A stretch of 64,000 nucleotides of DNA from Pleodorina starrii (Eukaryota > Chlorophyta > Chlorophyceae > Chlamydomonadales > Volvocaceae), in assembly GCA_030267565.1 (NCBI GenBank), contig BRXU01000001.1, positions 7,322,001 to 7,386,000 of the forward strand, given 5' to 3'. Position 1 is the stretch's first letter; every line of letters starts with the position of its first letter. Both the position numbers and the translations under genes were made by a program. The notes beneath the pieces were generated by a model. That model was not told where the DNA came from and ran no database searches. It saw only the letters and a program-made list of their open reading frames with translations. Below are positions 11,658 through 21,858 of this stretch, one piece after another.

Positions 11658-13871
11658 GCCCTGCGTCCTAGAGGCCCATTGGCGCCCCTCTTATACCTCG
11701 CGCCAGCGCAAGCACTGCTGTCGTGGCTGCGCCACAAGGGCTTCGGGGTTCTTGTGTCAGGACTGCGCCTTGTAGCATCGCAGTTCGCGGATGATTATGC
11801 CCAGTTGTTGAGGGCGCTGTCGGAAGTAAATGCCTTCATGGAAGCGATGCATACTTTTGGTGCGGCATCGGGCCAACGCTTGAACCAAGCAAAATCGGAA
11901 CTCCTCCCCATAGGCCAGCGGCGCAGGGGCCGGGAGCCCGCGCCCCAACTGGGTCCTGAGGGGAACGGCGTGAATGTGCACGATGAGCATGGTGCAATGG
12001 TGGGGGCTGCTGAAGCGGTAGAAGGCTTAAAAGTCGTGGAAGAGTGCAAGGCGCTGGGCGTAATCCATAGGAACGCGCCAGGTCGTGCGGCACGTCAACA
12101 ACCCATGAACCTCGACTCGGCGATATCCAAGATGCGCCGCCTCGCGAGCATACCAATGTCGGCGCATGGTAGGGCTTTTGCGGCATCGGGGTATGCGCTT
12201 AGCACGCTCCTGTACCGGATGGAATTCGAGTGCCTCCCATCGATGGCAGAACTAACCCGTCTGCGTAAAGTGGTAGCGGCGTATGTTGACCGGGCGATGT
12301 CGCCAGCGGCCTTCAACGAAAATCCCCAAGCCAGGCTACCGGGAGTGAGCGCGGTCTGCATGTGCCTACCGCCGGCCCAAGGGGGCTTTGGGCTCCTGCC
12401 ACTGGAGGAGCATGTGCGAGGCCGTCACGCGGTTTTAGCCGGCCGTTTCATTCTGGCGACATGTCCTGGCCTGTCACTTTTTACCCCTCCGTGGGCGGCA
12501 GTGGCCCTAGCGCTCCTACGGCGGGTGCATACCGCCGCACACCCGCTTTGCATTTTTTCGGCGCCGAGAGGGGGACAGGGCCCCCCTCGGCTCTTGAACC
12601 GATCAGTCCCGCAAGACTGCCCGGGACTAACCAGGATTGTGGGGGCTTTCAGCTATCTCCCCCCGGTGGTCGTGATTTCAGAGGAGCACATAGAACCGGG
12701 GCCGTGGGTAGTGAACGCCCCACTATGGGGCAACCCACTACTGAAGGCGGGCGTAGATCGAGGGGGTTTGGAGACAGACTTTGCGGATCTGTGCTCCCTC
12801 CCAGGCTTCACCTCGGTCGGGACCGCAGTCCGATGCAGGGCGGCGTTGAGCACGGTGTACGAGGCCATGCCACAAGACTCACAGGGCCGAGTTAACCCCT
12901 TGGTACGGTCCCGGTGCTCACGCGTTTTCTTTGAAGCGTGTGTTAGCGGTGTCTTGGCAATCAGAGACCTAGGGGGTGTTCCGCTGCCGTTACGCGAGGG
13001 CCTGACCGCAGCCAGGCGCATTAGGGAACTTTTAGAGCGCATTCCAACGGGATGGGTAGAGGCAGCCGTAGCAACGTTGGAAGACGCGAACGGGCTAGAG
13101 GCGGCGCCACCCGAGGAAGAATCGTGGGCAAGAATGGTGCAATGCTTAGGATGGAGAGTTGGAGAGACGGCATTGCCACTCGCCCAACTCTCCACGCGAG
13201 TGGCGACCTGGCTGCAGATGGATGGGGCAAGGGCGGAGTTACGTGCAAAGCACCAGGCTTTCGTGGGTGAGGCGATGGGCACGCCAGAACCCACGGAGCA
13301 GAGGGTAGCCAAGTGGGAGCCCACTTTTGCCCGCCTTTGGAAGGTGAAGTGGGAGAACAAGAATAAAGAACCGTATTGGCGTTTGGCGATGGACGGCTTT
13401 GCGGGCTTCCCCATGCACCGTGCGCAATTGGGAGGCCCAAATGTGGCGAGGTGCCCGTGCGGGGATACCATGTCGCAGGGCGACCGCATGCATCACTTTT
13501 GGGACTGCAGAGTAGCGCAACATTTGAGGTCGAAACTAGAGGGTGCGACCGGCGGCCACATCTCCCGATGTGAATGATGGCTGGCTGAGCCACCGGTAGG
13601 CATCGTAGGCAAGGTTTGGGACATTGTTGTGCTGGCGGCAATAGTAGCGCTGGAACGAGGGCGGCAGTTGCTTTACAAGTCCCGGGCAGCCGCGCCCGAT
13701 CAAGGTTTTTGCGATCGAGTAGGGATTAGTATCGAAGCAGCTTTTTGGGAGCGCCTACGCTGTTTTGCGCTCGTTAGAGACGTCCGCGCGAACTGGGATG
13801 ATGTCCCAAGCACCCACCCTTTCCTCCACACGGACGCGAACGGCCATATCCGTGCCAGGCTGCCACATTAG
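11658..13871 (+). pseudogene. LINE reverse transcriptase C-terminal fragment with one in-frame TGA
   Basis: One continuous frame. It opens with PLAPLLYLAPAQALL, then SQFADDYAQLL (catalytic Asp pair at about 11790) and GQRLNQAKSELLPIG, which are reverse-transcriptase palm motifs. A long connector follows, then a zf-RVT-like cluster CPCGDTMSQGDRMHHFWDC near 13456-13512. The frame is broken only by a TGA at 13575-13577 and continues in the same frame for another 98 codons (WLAEPPVGIVGKVWDIV onward) to 13871. The missing 5' half and this stop make it a dead copy. Apart from the one stop it looks young, with no frameshift seen. Confidence 0.85.
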
Positions 13872-14050
13872 GCAGTGCCCTAGCACTAACCGCCGGTGGG
13901 TCCCATGGGACCAACCCTCCCTCAATGATGAGCGGACACGAGGGAGGGTGCTGGTCTGCAGTCGGCAGGCCCGTGAGGTTCTGAGTTGACTCAGAATGCG
14001 CCAGCGCAGGACCCTAGTGGTCCCTCATTGTAACTCTCGCATTCTAGAGT
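11658..14050 (+). mobile_element. 5'-truncated non-LTR (LINE-type) retrotransposon
   Basis: The element begins inside the reverse transcriptase domain, at the PLAPLLYL motif-B region; the endonuclease and the first half of the polymerase are missing, as is typical of target-primed 5' truncation. It carries the RT catalytic FADD box, a C-terminal zinc-knuckle-like segment and a 3' tail of about 180 bp after the last stop at 13871. The right end near 14050 is an estimate: I see no clear poly-A tail or target-site duplication. It lies between tRNA-Pro genes. Confidence 0.75.
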
Positions 14051-14254
14051 TCCTCAATGTTCGTTACATGTCTGGGAGTTTGGTGCATGGCCGATGGAGC
14101 TTCGCACATGGCAGACGGTGGCCGGTGTAAAAGGCCTGACATGCGCATGGGCCAGGTAAGTTCCAGAGTTGGACAGCCGTACGGCAGTCCCGCTTTTGTG
14201 GTTGTGGCTTCAGATTTGTTGGTGTAAAAGCCTTGCCCCCCTATGAACATCTTC
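13872..14254. other. Retroelement 3' tail, tRNA-Pro fragment and first arm of the 92-bp inverted repeat
   Basis: Contains the probable 3' UTR of the LINE copy to about 14050, then GGGAGTTTGGT at 14073-14083, which equals the first 11 bases of the neighbouring tRNA-Pro genes, then the 92-bp repeat arm at 14082-14173. Confidence 0.6.
14082..14173 (+). repeat. 92-bp inverted repeat, left arm
   Basis: By reading base by base, this arm is identical to the reverse complement of 14939-15030. The pair encloses a tRNA-Pro(AGG) on the plus strand and a tRNA-Pro(CGG) on the minus strand. Confidence 0.93.
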
Positions 14255-14326
14255 GGGAGTTTGGTCTAGTGGTATGATTCTCGCTTAGGGTGCGAGAGGT
14301 CGTGGGTTCAATTCCCGCAACTCCCC
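14255..14326 (+). tRNA. tRNA-Pro (anticodon AGG)
   Basis: A 72-nt cloverleaf with the same body as the other tRNA-Pro genes here. Anticodon loop TTAGGGT (AGG, read as IGG after editing), T-arm GGTTCAATTCC. No intron. Confidence 0.96.
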
Positions 14327-14771
14327 AAATTCGTACTAGTGAGCTATTATTCAAAAGTACGATAAATTATGGGTCAAGCATTGGAATACACTGCACGTGA
14401 CAAGGGCAAAAGGAAAGCACAACCAGGCCATACATGCTCCCACCCCTGCATGTAATGCAACTGCCACGTATCCAGTGCCGTATTACGTGCCGCCTGCCTT
14501 ACATTCAGCCTTCCATCAGCCGAGCTACATGCGTTACACACATCAGTGAGCGGTGCTAATACAGTAAGGGATGCTACCTAGAGTGCCTGTCTTGGGTTCG
14601 TTAGATGAACACTCGCTGAGACCGCGGTGGTTCCCTGCCATCCCGCACCGCATCCATGGCGCACGGCCCACTGCAACAACCCCACACATCGTGACAGGGC
14701 CAGCACGGCCCACTGCAATAACCCCACACATCATGACACAAGATCAGGCAAACCCGGGCATTATCAATAAG
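14327..14771. other. Spacer between tRNA-Pro(AGG) and tRNA-Pro(CGG)
   Basis: 445 bp inside the inverted-repeat-bounded segment. Contains a short direct repeat of GGCCCACTGCAAYAACCCCACACATC (copies near 14665 and 14707). No coding sequence recognised. Confidence 0.45.
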
Positions 14772-14843
14772 GGGGAGTTGCGGGAATCGAACCCACGACC
14801 TCTCGCACCCGAAGCGAGAATCATACCACTAGACCAAACTCCC
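14772..14843 (-). tRNA. tRNA-Pro (anticodon CGG), second copy
   Basis: The reverse complement reads as the same 72-nt tRNA-Pro(CGG) as at 10789, with loop TTCGGGT. It is in opposite orientation to the other three tRNA-Pro genes, consistent with an inverted duplication of the locus. Confidence 0.96.
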
Positions 14844-14897
14844 GGAGATGTGCGTAAGGGGACAAGGCTCTAAAACAGCAATCTAAAGCCACAACCA

Positions 14898-14938
14898 CAA
14901 CCCTAAAACCCTAAAACCCTAAACCCTAAAACCCTAAC
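14898..14938. repeat. Interstitial telomere-like CCCTAAA(A) repeats
   Basis: About five tandem CCCTAAAA/CCCTAAA units directly abutting the right arm of the 92-bp inverted repeat. The TTTTAGGG and TTTAGGG forms are telomere types known from volvocalean algae. Shorter copies occur near 26940-26965 and 47554-47582. Confidence 0.85.
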
Positions 14939-15030
14939 TCCAACTCTGGAACTTACCTGGCCCATGCGCATGTCAGGCCTTTTACACCGGCCACCGTCTG
15001 CCATGTGCGAAGCTCCATCGGCCATGCACC
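14939..15030 (-). repeat. 92-bp inverted repeat, right arm
   Basis: Reverse complement identical to 14082-14173. Confidence 0.93.
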
Positions 15031-15340
15031 ATGCACACATACGCCGGCATGCAGGCCTCCGTGGTGGCAGTAATGCCACTGACCAGCATCAAGTCTTCGA
15101 GTGCGACATGATGTGATTCGAGACCCCTGCAAGGGCTGTGATGGGTGCCTGGGGGGCCATGTACGACATGGCTCCTGCCTGCACTGATCACGTACTGCAG
15201 GTGATTTCGCTGCTGTGTACTGCAAGGTGCACAGCAGTGGTCCTACTCCACCGGATGCCGGTACTTCCGTACCCGAGCTGGCAGTCAATTGTTGCAGGCT
15301 TCTATATTTTTATGCGGTCCTTACGTTGTACATCGATCAA

Positions 15341-15413
15341 TTCGCTATAGTCTAGGCGGTTAGGATACGAGATTCTCACTCTCGAGACCCGGGTTCGAGT
15401 CCCGGCAGCGAAA
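15341..15413 (+). tRNA. tRNA-Glu (anticodon CTC)
   Basis: A 73-nt cloverleaf: TTCGCTA acceptor, TAGTCTAGGCGGTTAGGAT D-arm, anticodon stem CGAGA/TCTCG around TTCTCAC (CTC), T-arm GGGTTCGAGTCCC, 3' stem CAGCGAA with discriminator A. One A-C mismatch at acceptor position 7. Confidence 0.94.
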
Positions 15414-15420
15414 TGTGTTT

Positions 15421-15520
15421 TGGATTGCTATGGGGTCTCCCGCTCGTTGTCGTATGTTGCTGGCCTGACCGGATTGCTATGGGGTCTCCCGCTCGTTGTC
15501 CTGTGTTGCTGGCCGGACCA
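15421..15520. repeat. 50-bp tandem duplication
   Basis: Two adjacent copies of a unit starting GGATTGCTATGGGGTCTCCC and running through CGCTCGTTGTC to TGTTGCTGGCC, differing at a few bases. Just downstream of tRNA-Glu. Confidence 0.85.
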
Positions 15521-15689
15521 CCATGTACGCATGCTGGTCGCTGTGTGCTGGCGAGGCTTCTACCATATGCTTCCTTCCACCCCCCTGATGTGCCGTTTAC
15601 CCCATATCTGTTCCTGCAGCATTGCACATACATCCTTGCTGAAGGGAGGCCTTGTCTGTGTCCACTCACCTGAATGATGCCTACCTAGT

Positions 15690-16675
15690 CCCTAGACCCA
15701 AGCCTTCATAGGCCTTCGGCCCACCTGGGCCCATAGGCCTATCTAGGCCATAGGCCTACCGAGGCCCTAGGCCTATCTAGGCCATAGGCCAACTTAGGCC
15801 ATAGGCCTACCTCGGCCCTAGGCCCACCTCAGCCCTATGCCTACTTAGGCCCTAGGCCCACCTAGGCCTTAGGCTGCCCTTGACCTTATCCTCTAGGCCC
15901 GAGGCTGCCCGAGGCCTACCTAGGCCCTCGGCCCTAGGCGTGCTTAGGCCCTAGGCCGCCCTAGGCCTGACTAGGCCCTAGAGCCTAGGCAGACCTAACC
16001 CTAGGCCTACCTAGGCCCTAGGCCCCAGGCCCTAAGCCTTCCTAGGCCTTCGGCTCTAGGCCCTAGGCCCACCTAGGCCTTAGGCCTACCTAGGCCATCC
16101 TAGGTCTGCATAGGCACTACACCGCCCTAGGCCTGCATAGGCCCTAGGCCGCCCTATGCCTACTTAGGCACTAGGCCTGCCAGGGCCCTAAACCCTAGGC
16201 CCACCTAGGCCCTAGGCCCACCTAGGCCCTAGCCCTGCGCCCACCTAGGCCCTAGCCCCTTGGCCTACTTAGGCCCTTGGCCCTGGGTCCACCTAGGCCC
16301 TAAGCCCTAGGCCCACCTAGGATCTAGGCCTACCTAGGCCCTAGGCCTACCGAGGCCCTAGGCCCACCTAGGCCCTAGGCCTACCTAGGCCCTAGGCCTA
16401 CCGAGGCTCTGGGCCTACCTAGGCCCTGGGCCTACCTAGGCCCTGGGCCTACCTAGGCCCTGGGCCTACCTAGGCCCTAGGCCCACCTAGGCCCTGGGCC
16501 TACCTAGGCCCTGGGCCTACCGAAGCCCTGGGCCTGCCAGGGCACTAGGCCTGCCAGGGCCCTAGGCCTACCGAGGCCCTAGGCCTACCGAGGCCTAAGG
16601 CCCTGGGCCTACTTGGGCCTAGCCCTACCTAGGACCTAGGTAGGGCTAGGCCCAAGTAGGCCCTAGACCCTTCAG
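15690..16675. repeat. AGGCCTA/CCTAGG degenerate tandem repeat block
   Basis: Nearly 1 kb of degenerate units such as CCTAGGCCCTAGGCCTA and CCTACCTAGGCC. Most units are self-complementary (CCTAGG, AGGCCT). The array ends in a perfect 29-bp inverted repeat with a 1-nt spacer (16605-16633 and 16635-16663). No coding potential. Confidence 0.93.
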
Positions 16676-18534
16676 GCCGGCGGTGTGCCAGTATCAGACA
16701 CCTCTTGACGCCTTACGTGGGGTGGAACACCTCTATCCATTGTGTTATGTGTTGGAGTGGAGCTATGCAGCCTTTCGCCTTTTTTGCGTGGTTTACGTTG
16801 TGGGGATGTTAACGTGTTAGGTTCCCCTGGCGCATTGCTGTTTAGAAAGTTGTAGAAAGTACCGCCATGGTCTCGGCGGCCCGACAGCTTTGCTGCTCAT
16901 CTTGTAACTCTTCCGCCCGAACCTCGCTCTTCCGGACTATTTATTTGTTCTGCACTGTTGGTCGACTCGCGTCTGCTGGGGGATGCTGGGGGATGGCACA
17001 ATGTTGCTGTGTATGTGTACATGCTCGCCGTCAGTAAGGTCGCTGGGATCCAACATCGACATTCGTCCTTGAGCCGCAGCTTCAGTTCGGCTGGATTATG
17101 GCCGTCGCGTGGGTGGGTCGCCTCGTAGGCGACACTCACCTTTCCCCGCTCCGTCGTGTTTCGGGACGTGTGCCAGGTTGCGCTGCCCCCCCCCCCCCTT
17201 TTGGGCGTGTGCCAGGTTGCGCTGCACGCCCGCGCTGCCCACCCTTTTATACGCCGCAGGAGAAACCAAGTCCAGCCCGCAGCCCGTGCATCCGGGCAGC
17301 TCTGCAGACTGCAGCTCTGCACGCCTCATCAGCCACCGCAGATCGAGCCGTGAAGGTCTTCCACTCCCCTTGTAGTGCAGGGCGCCACCGGCAGCAGAAA
17401 AGTGTGCCGGGGCCGGGGCCGGTGTATGGACGCATCAGATACGTCGAGAAGGAGTCAAGAGACGGGTGTCACGGATCCGCCTAAGGCGCCCCAAGCCAAC
17501 CAACCAAGTACAGTGACCGTCTTGCACCTGGGAGTTCGAGAAGACGCAGTAATGAGTCTGGTGCCGTTTTGTGCCATAATGAGGCACGACACGACAGGAC
17601 ACGGCTGCATCCGTCCGTCCGTCCCACATCCCCTCCAGTCCACATCCGCCAATTCCATGGGGGGCCCCGCCCCCAAACTTATTCATCACCATGTGGCGGC
17701 GAATGCGCACGAGTGGCGCCAGCCCCGACACACGGTGCACTGGCCGCGGTGCGACGGAAACCGCCCGCCCGGCCCCTCGCGAGGGAGGGAGGAGGTCACC
17801 CGAACTCGGATTTTTAAGGACGCGCGCGTGCCGGGCAAGGCAGCACCCTTTCCCCTCCCCCCAGTACGTCTCATTGAAAAGAGGACCGCCACCACCACCA
17901 CCACCACCACTCAGAGTTGGGGCCCAACCCAGCCGCTGTCACCGCTCGCAGCGCCTCATTGCGCCCCCCACCCCTCATCCCTCACCCCGCCCCACAGCTG
18001 CCCCGCAGCTGCTCGGCAGCGGGTGGTCAACGACCGGTAGAGACCCACCCACCGACCGACCCACAACCGGGACCGCAAGCCGGGCGGCAAGCAGGCCAGC
18101 GAGCAGCGCACTTCAATCGTTGCATCATTCGAACCGCCGCGTCATCGTTCCCAGCCCAGGCGCCTGAGAGGCCCCTCAGGTGCTGTCGGACCTTGCGCCA
18201 CGGCATCTCCTTGACTCCGACTGCGGCGTGGCGAGTAGCGGCGTGGCGTGGCGAGGTGCGCGGCCCGGACCCGACGTCCCTCCCTCACTGTCCCCCCGAA
18301 GCTGCGCCATCGCGCGTGCCGCGACGGCTGCCGCCCTGCGCCGCCGGCGACTGCGCCATGGGTCCGGGCCCGCCAGCGGAGCTGGCGCCCAACCCCGGCG
18401 GCGGGCCGCCCGAGGACTCCTCGCCGCCTCCCGCCGCGTCGTCACCGGGGCCGTCTGCAGGGAGGAATGGCGGCCCAGGGGGGGGGGCGCACGGGCGGGC
18501 TGTAGGCGTTAGGAACTTTGGATGCGTTTAAGAT
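16676..18534. other. No recognised gene; includes 3' flank of the next gene
   Basis: About 1.86 kb with short open frames on both strands, none with a conserved domain. A direct repeat of TGTGCCAGGTTGCGCTGC lies near 17167 and 17207. Between 17900 and 18500 the sequence is Pro/Ala/Gly-codon rich on both strands and could hold an unrecognised exon; I cannot support one. Confidence 0.4.
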
Positions 18535-21500
18535 TTACACAAGAGGGGTGTAGACAGACGGGACCCAGGCGGGGAGTGATGAGCCCAAAAAGCCTCGTGG
18601 CCCCGACCCCACGGCTTTTGACGGTGACATGGGTGCGGAGGCGCTGGGCGCGGGCCTGCTGGCCGTGCGGCTGCCGCACCGGCTCCGTCTTCCTGCGCCT
18701 GGCAGCCTGCCTGGTGCCTGGCTGCCAGCAACACAGGCGCGCCCCCAGAGCCTCCCTCCTCCTCCCCACCACACCTGCACTTTCGAACAGCTGGAGGCTG
18801 CTGGACACTGTACCGTTCTCCCCTGCAACCCACCGTCCCTCCGCCCAACCCAACCCAACCCGACCCGACCCGACCCACCGGCAGCCCGGCGAGCTGGGGG
18901 CGTGTATGCCTGGTGCCCCCGCTTGACCTTGCGAGCTGGCACCTGCTGCTGCTGCTGCTGCTGAGACAGCTGCGAGCCGCCCCCGCCACCACCGGCCGCC
19001 GCGGCCCGGTCCTCCCAGGGCGCTCCCTGGATGGGACATGGAAGCATGGGACGGGGGAGCATGGGACGGGACGACGAGCGGCGGTGAGGCGAAGTGCCCA
19101 GGACGGACGGACGCGGACACCTGGTCAGCCCCAATTGCCAAACAGCGAAGCAGCACATTCCGGTAGAAAAAACACCTGAATCGCGCCATCAGTGGCCCGA
19201 CGCACTGACCTAACCCACTGACCTCATCGTCGCGACGACGGCGCCAGCTGCCACCCCCCAGACCGGGCGGTGGGGTGGCCTCCCCGGATTCCACCAGGTC
19301 TCGGTCGTCGTGCATGAAGCCGCGGTCGCCGAACCGAGGCGCGGCCGGCGCCCCGGTATCGCCGTCGGCGCCGCCGCCACCGCCACCGCCGCCGCGGCCT
19401 CTCCCGCCGCCGCCGCCGCCCCGCTCGCCGCGGGAGCCACCTCCGCCGCCGCCGCGGCGGTGCTCTCCGCTTCCGCCGCTGGCCACCAGGACGGGCGACT
19501 GCCTGCGGAAGGGGGTGGTGGATCGCGCGAGTTGGGCGGCAGACGAGTCCCCACACCCTCCCCGCCCAAGAGTCCCCAAGAGCCAGAGAACGATCCAGTC
19601 CGACGCGAGGCGAAGCGGACCGACGCGAGGCGACCCGCCTCGAAGCGGAGACCCGTCGGGACCGAGTGTCCGCTGAAAGAGGGCACCGGGCCAATGAAAA
19701 GAAAGGCCAGCGGGCATCAGCTGTGGATGGCCGTGGGGTGATGCAGGTTCTCGGCCCTGCCGGACAAGCCTTACCCTCCACCTGACCCGGCCTGTGGGAG
19801 GTCGCAACGCCCCACTCCTGTCCCCCATCCCACGTGCCTGCCGCGTCCGCGACTCCGGCCGCACCAGAAGCCCAACCCAAAAGTCATCCCCCTAGAGCCA
19901 AAGTCGGGCAGCGGGCGGCGGCCGCTCCGCTGCCAGACGAGGTACCATACGGGGTACGACACGAACCCAGTCGGCCGCCCAGTAGCCCCCACCTGTCCGC
20001 CGCGCCGCCACTGCCGCCGTGCCCACCATCCCGCCGGCCGCGGCCACCACCTCCTCCTCCTCCTCCACCTCCTCCAGTGGAACCCGCATCATTGTCTCGA
20101 TCCCGCTCCCGCTCCCGCTCACGCTCCCTGTCACGCTCCCGATCACGCTCCCGGCCGCCGCCGCCGCCGCGCTGCTGCTCTCGCCCCTGCCCGCGCCGGC
20201 CGCCGCCGCCGCCACCGGCGGTCGCCGTCTGCGGCTCCCGCTCCCTCTCCCGCTGCTGCGGCTTCCTCTCCCGCTCCCGCTGCTGTTGCTGTTGGCCCTG
20301 CGGCAGTCCCTGCAGTGCGCCCTGCACCGCCCTGTGCAGCTGCCGCTGGGCGGTCTGCAGCGCCGCCATAGGGCCTCCGGAGCCCTGGCCCTGAGCCACC
20401 GGGGCTCCCGCGGGCCCCATGTCGGCGAGGCCCCTCTGCAGCGACTCGCTCAACTGCTGAGACCAGTCGGATGGGAGCTCCGCCGCCGCGGTTGGCGACT
20501 GCGGGAGGGGAGGGGAGGGGAGGCGGGGTGGGGTGGGGTGGGTTGTGGGGGCTTGAGGGACTGGGATTGCGTGAGCGGAGGGTTGGTGGGTGGTGGGTGG
20601 TGGTGGTGGGATTGGAGAAGGGGGGCGGGGAGCTGGCGCAGCTGGCGGAAGGACGCCCAGCAAGGACGCGCAGTGTCGTACGATGCCGTACAATGTCGTA
20701 CCATCTTCCGGATGTGCTCCTCCGCCGCCGCCACCACCGCCGCCGCCAGCCCGCCCGCAATCCCCGCCAGCCAGGAGCCCGCCGCCGCCACCACCGCATC
20801 GCAGTACTGCCGCGCCGCGTCCTCCGCTACCGCCCGCAGCGCGGCAGCCATCGCCGCCGCTGTGCCGTCGGACACCGCCGCCGGCGCTGGCGCCACGGCC
20901 GCCGCCACAGCAGCAGGGGCAGCTGCCACGTCGGCGTCCGGCAAGGGCGAGGCGCCGGTGCCACCGCCACCGTCGCCAGCCGCGGCCGGCTGGTCCCCGG
21001 CGGCGGGCGGCGTCGCCGTTGCCACGGCGGTGTTTTTTGCGGCTGGCGCCGCCGCAGCGTTGGCGGAGGTCTCCGACTCTGCAGGGCCATCCCCTGCGGC
21101 CGTGTCAGCGGCAGTTTCCGCGGCGGCAGAAGGAGAAGGAGAAGGAGAAGCTGCATCCGCGGGCGGAGCCGTGGCTACATTGCCGTTGGCGCTGTTGCCG
21201 TCCTTCGACGTGGCAACGGCGGCAACGTCCACTGGCGCATCCGCCACTGCCGGCGAAGCGGGTTTCGGAGCGGCGGCTGGCTCCGAGTGAGGGATACCGT
21301 TGCCGCCGGCCTTTTGGCCCGAGTTGTGGTTTGCGCCGCCATGGATCGTCGCAGAGGCGAGGGTTCCGGAGGCGTGGTTGGCTTGTTGCGGGCTCGGGGC
21401 CGCGCCCAAGCCACCCTCGCTTTGTAGCCTGGCACGCTCAGGGGGAGAGAGTGGGGCGGGGGAGGTTATCCACGTATAGGGGGGGGAGGATGACAGCGTT

Positions 21501-21858
21501 TGTTAGCGACGGCGAGGGGCCATGCCAGGGCTTCCGAAGTACGGGTTTTCCCAAGGAATTCTTACTTCGTGTCCTTTGCGGTCCTCCAGCTTCCCTCATC
21601 TGCTGTGGTGGTCACCGGTGCGGCTGCCGCATGTGAGGCCGTCTCGCTCGGCGGAGCGGCGACCACCCGGGGAAACAAAGCCCCGCGCAAGGACTCCTGC
21701 AAGGAGGCAGTTGGCACGCGTCAAGGGTGCAGCGTTCGGCCCTACCAGCCATGCGGAATTCCAGCGAGAAGAGCGACGGCCCAGCTGCACAAGGGAATCT
21801 GCGTGGCCCACTGCCTCCAGTACTTACTTCCTCTTCCACTTCATCAGCCCAATTAGCC
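18535..21858 (-). CDS. Unrecognised low-complexity, RE/RD- and RGG-rich protein (possible RNA-associated)
   Basis: A chain of splice-site and phase-consistent exons: 21858-21828 (NWADEVEEE), 21784-21746, 21696-21566, 21428-20702, 20498-19993 and 19502-19223, then probably 18942-18879 and a terminal exon ending near 18535. The 5' end is not resolved and may lie upstream. In order the product has a short acidic start, an Ala-rich region with a helical stretch (AAALRAVAEDAARQYCDAVV), a Gln/Leu-rich helix (SQQLSESLQRGLADM), long Arg-Glu and Arg-Asp dipeptide runs, Gly-rich stretches and RFGDRGFMHDDRDL. WADE-like acidic starts with RE/RD tails occur in translation and splicing factors, but I do not recognise a family. 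One inferred intron (21697-21745) is only 49 bp, which weakens the model there. Confidence 0.5.

Noticed and set aside
17096..18500. Several overlapping 70-220 codon ORFs on both strands
   Set aside because: Low-complexity Pro/Ala/Arg translations without conserved motifs or a coherent splice chain.
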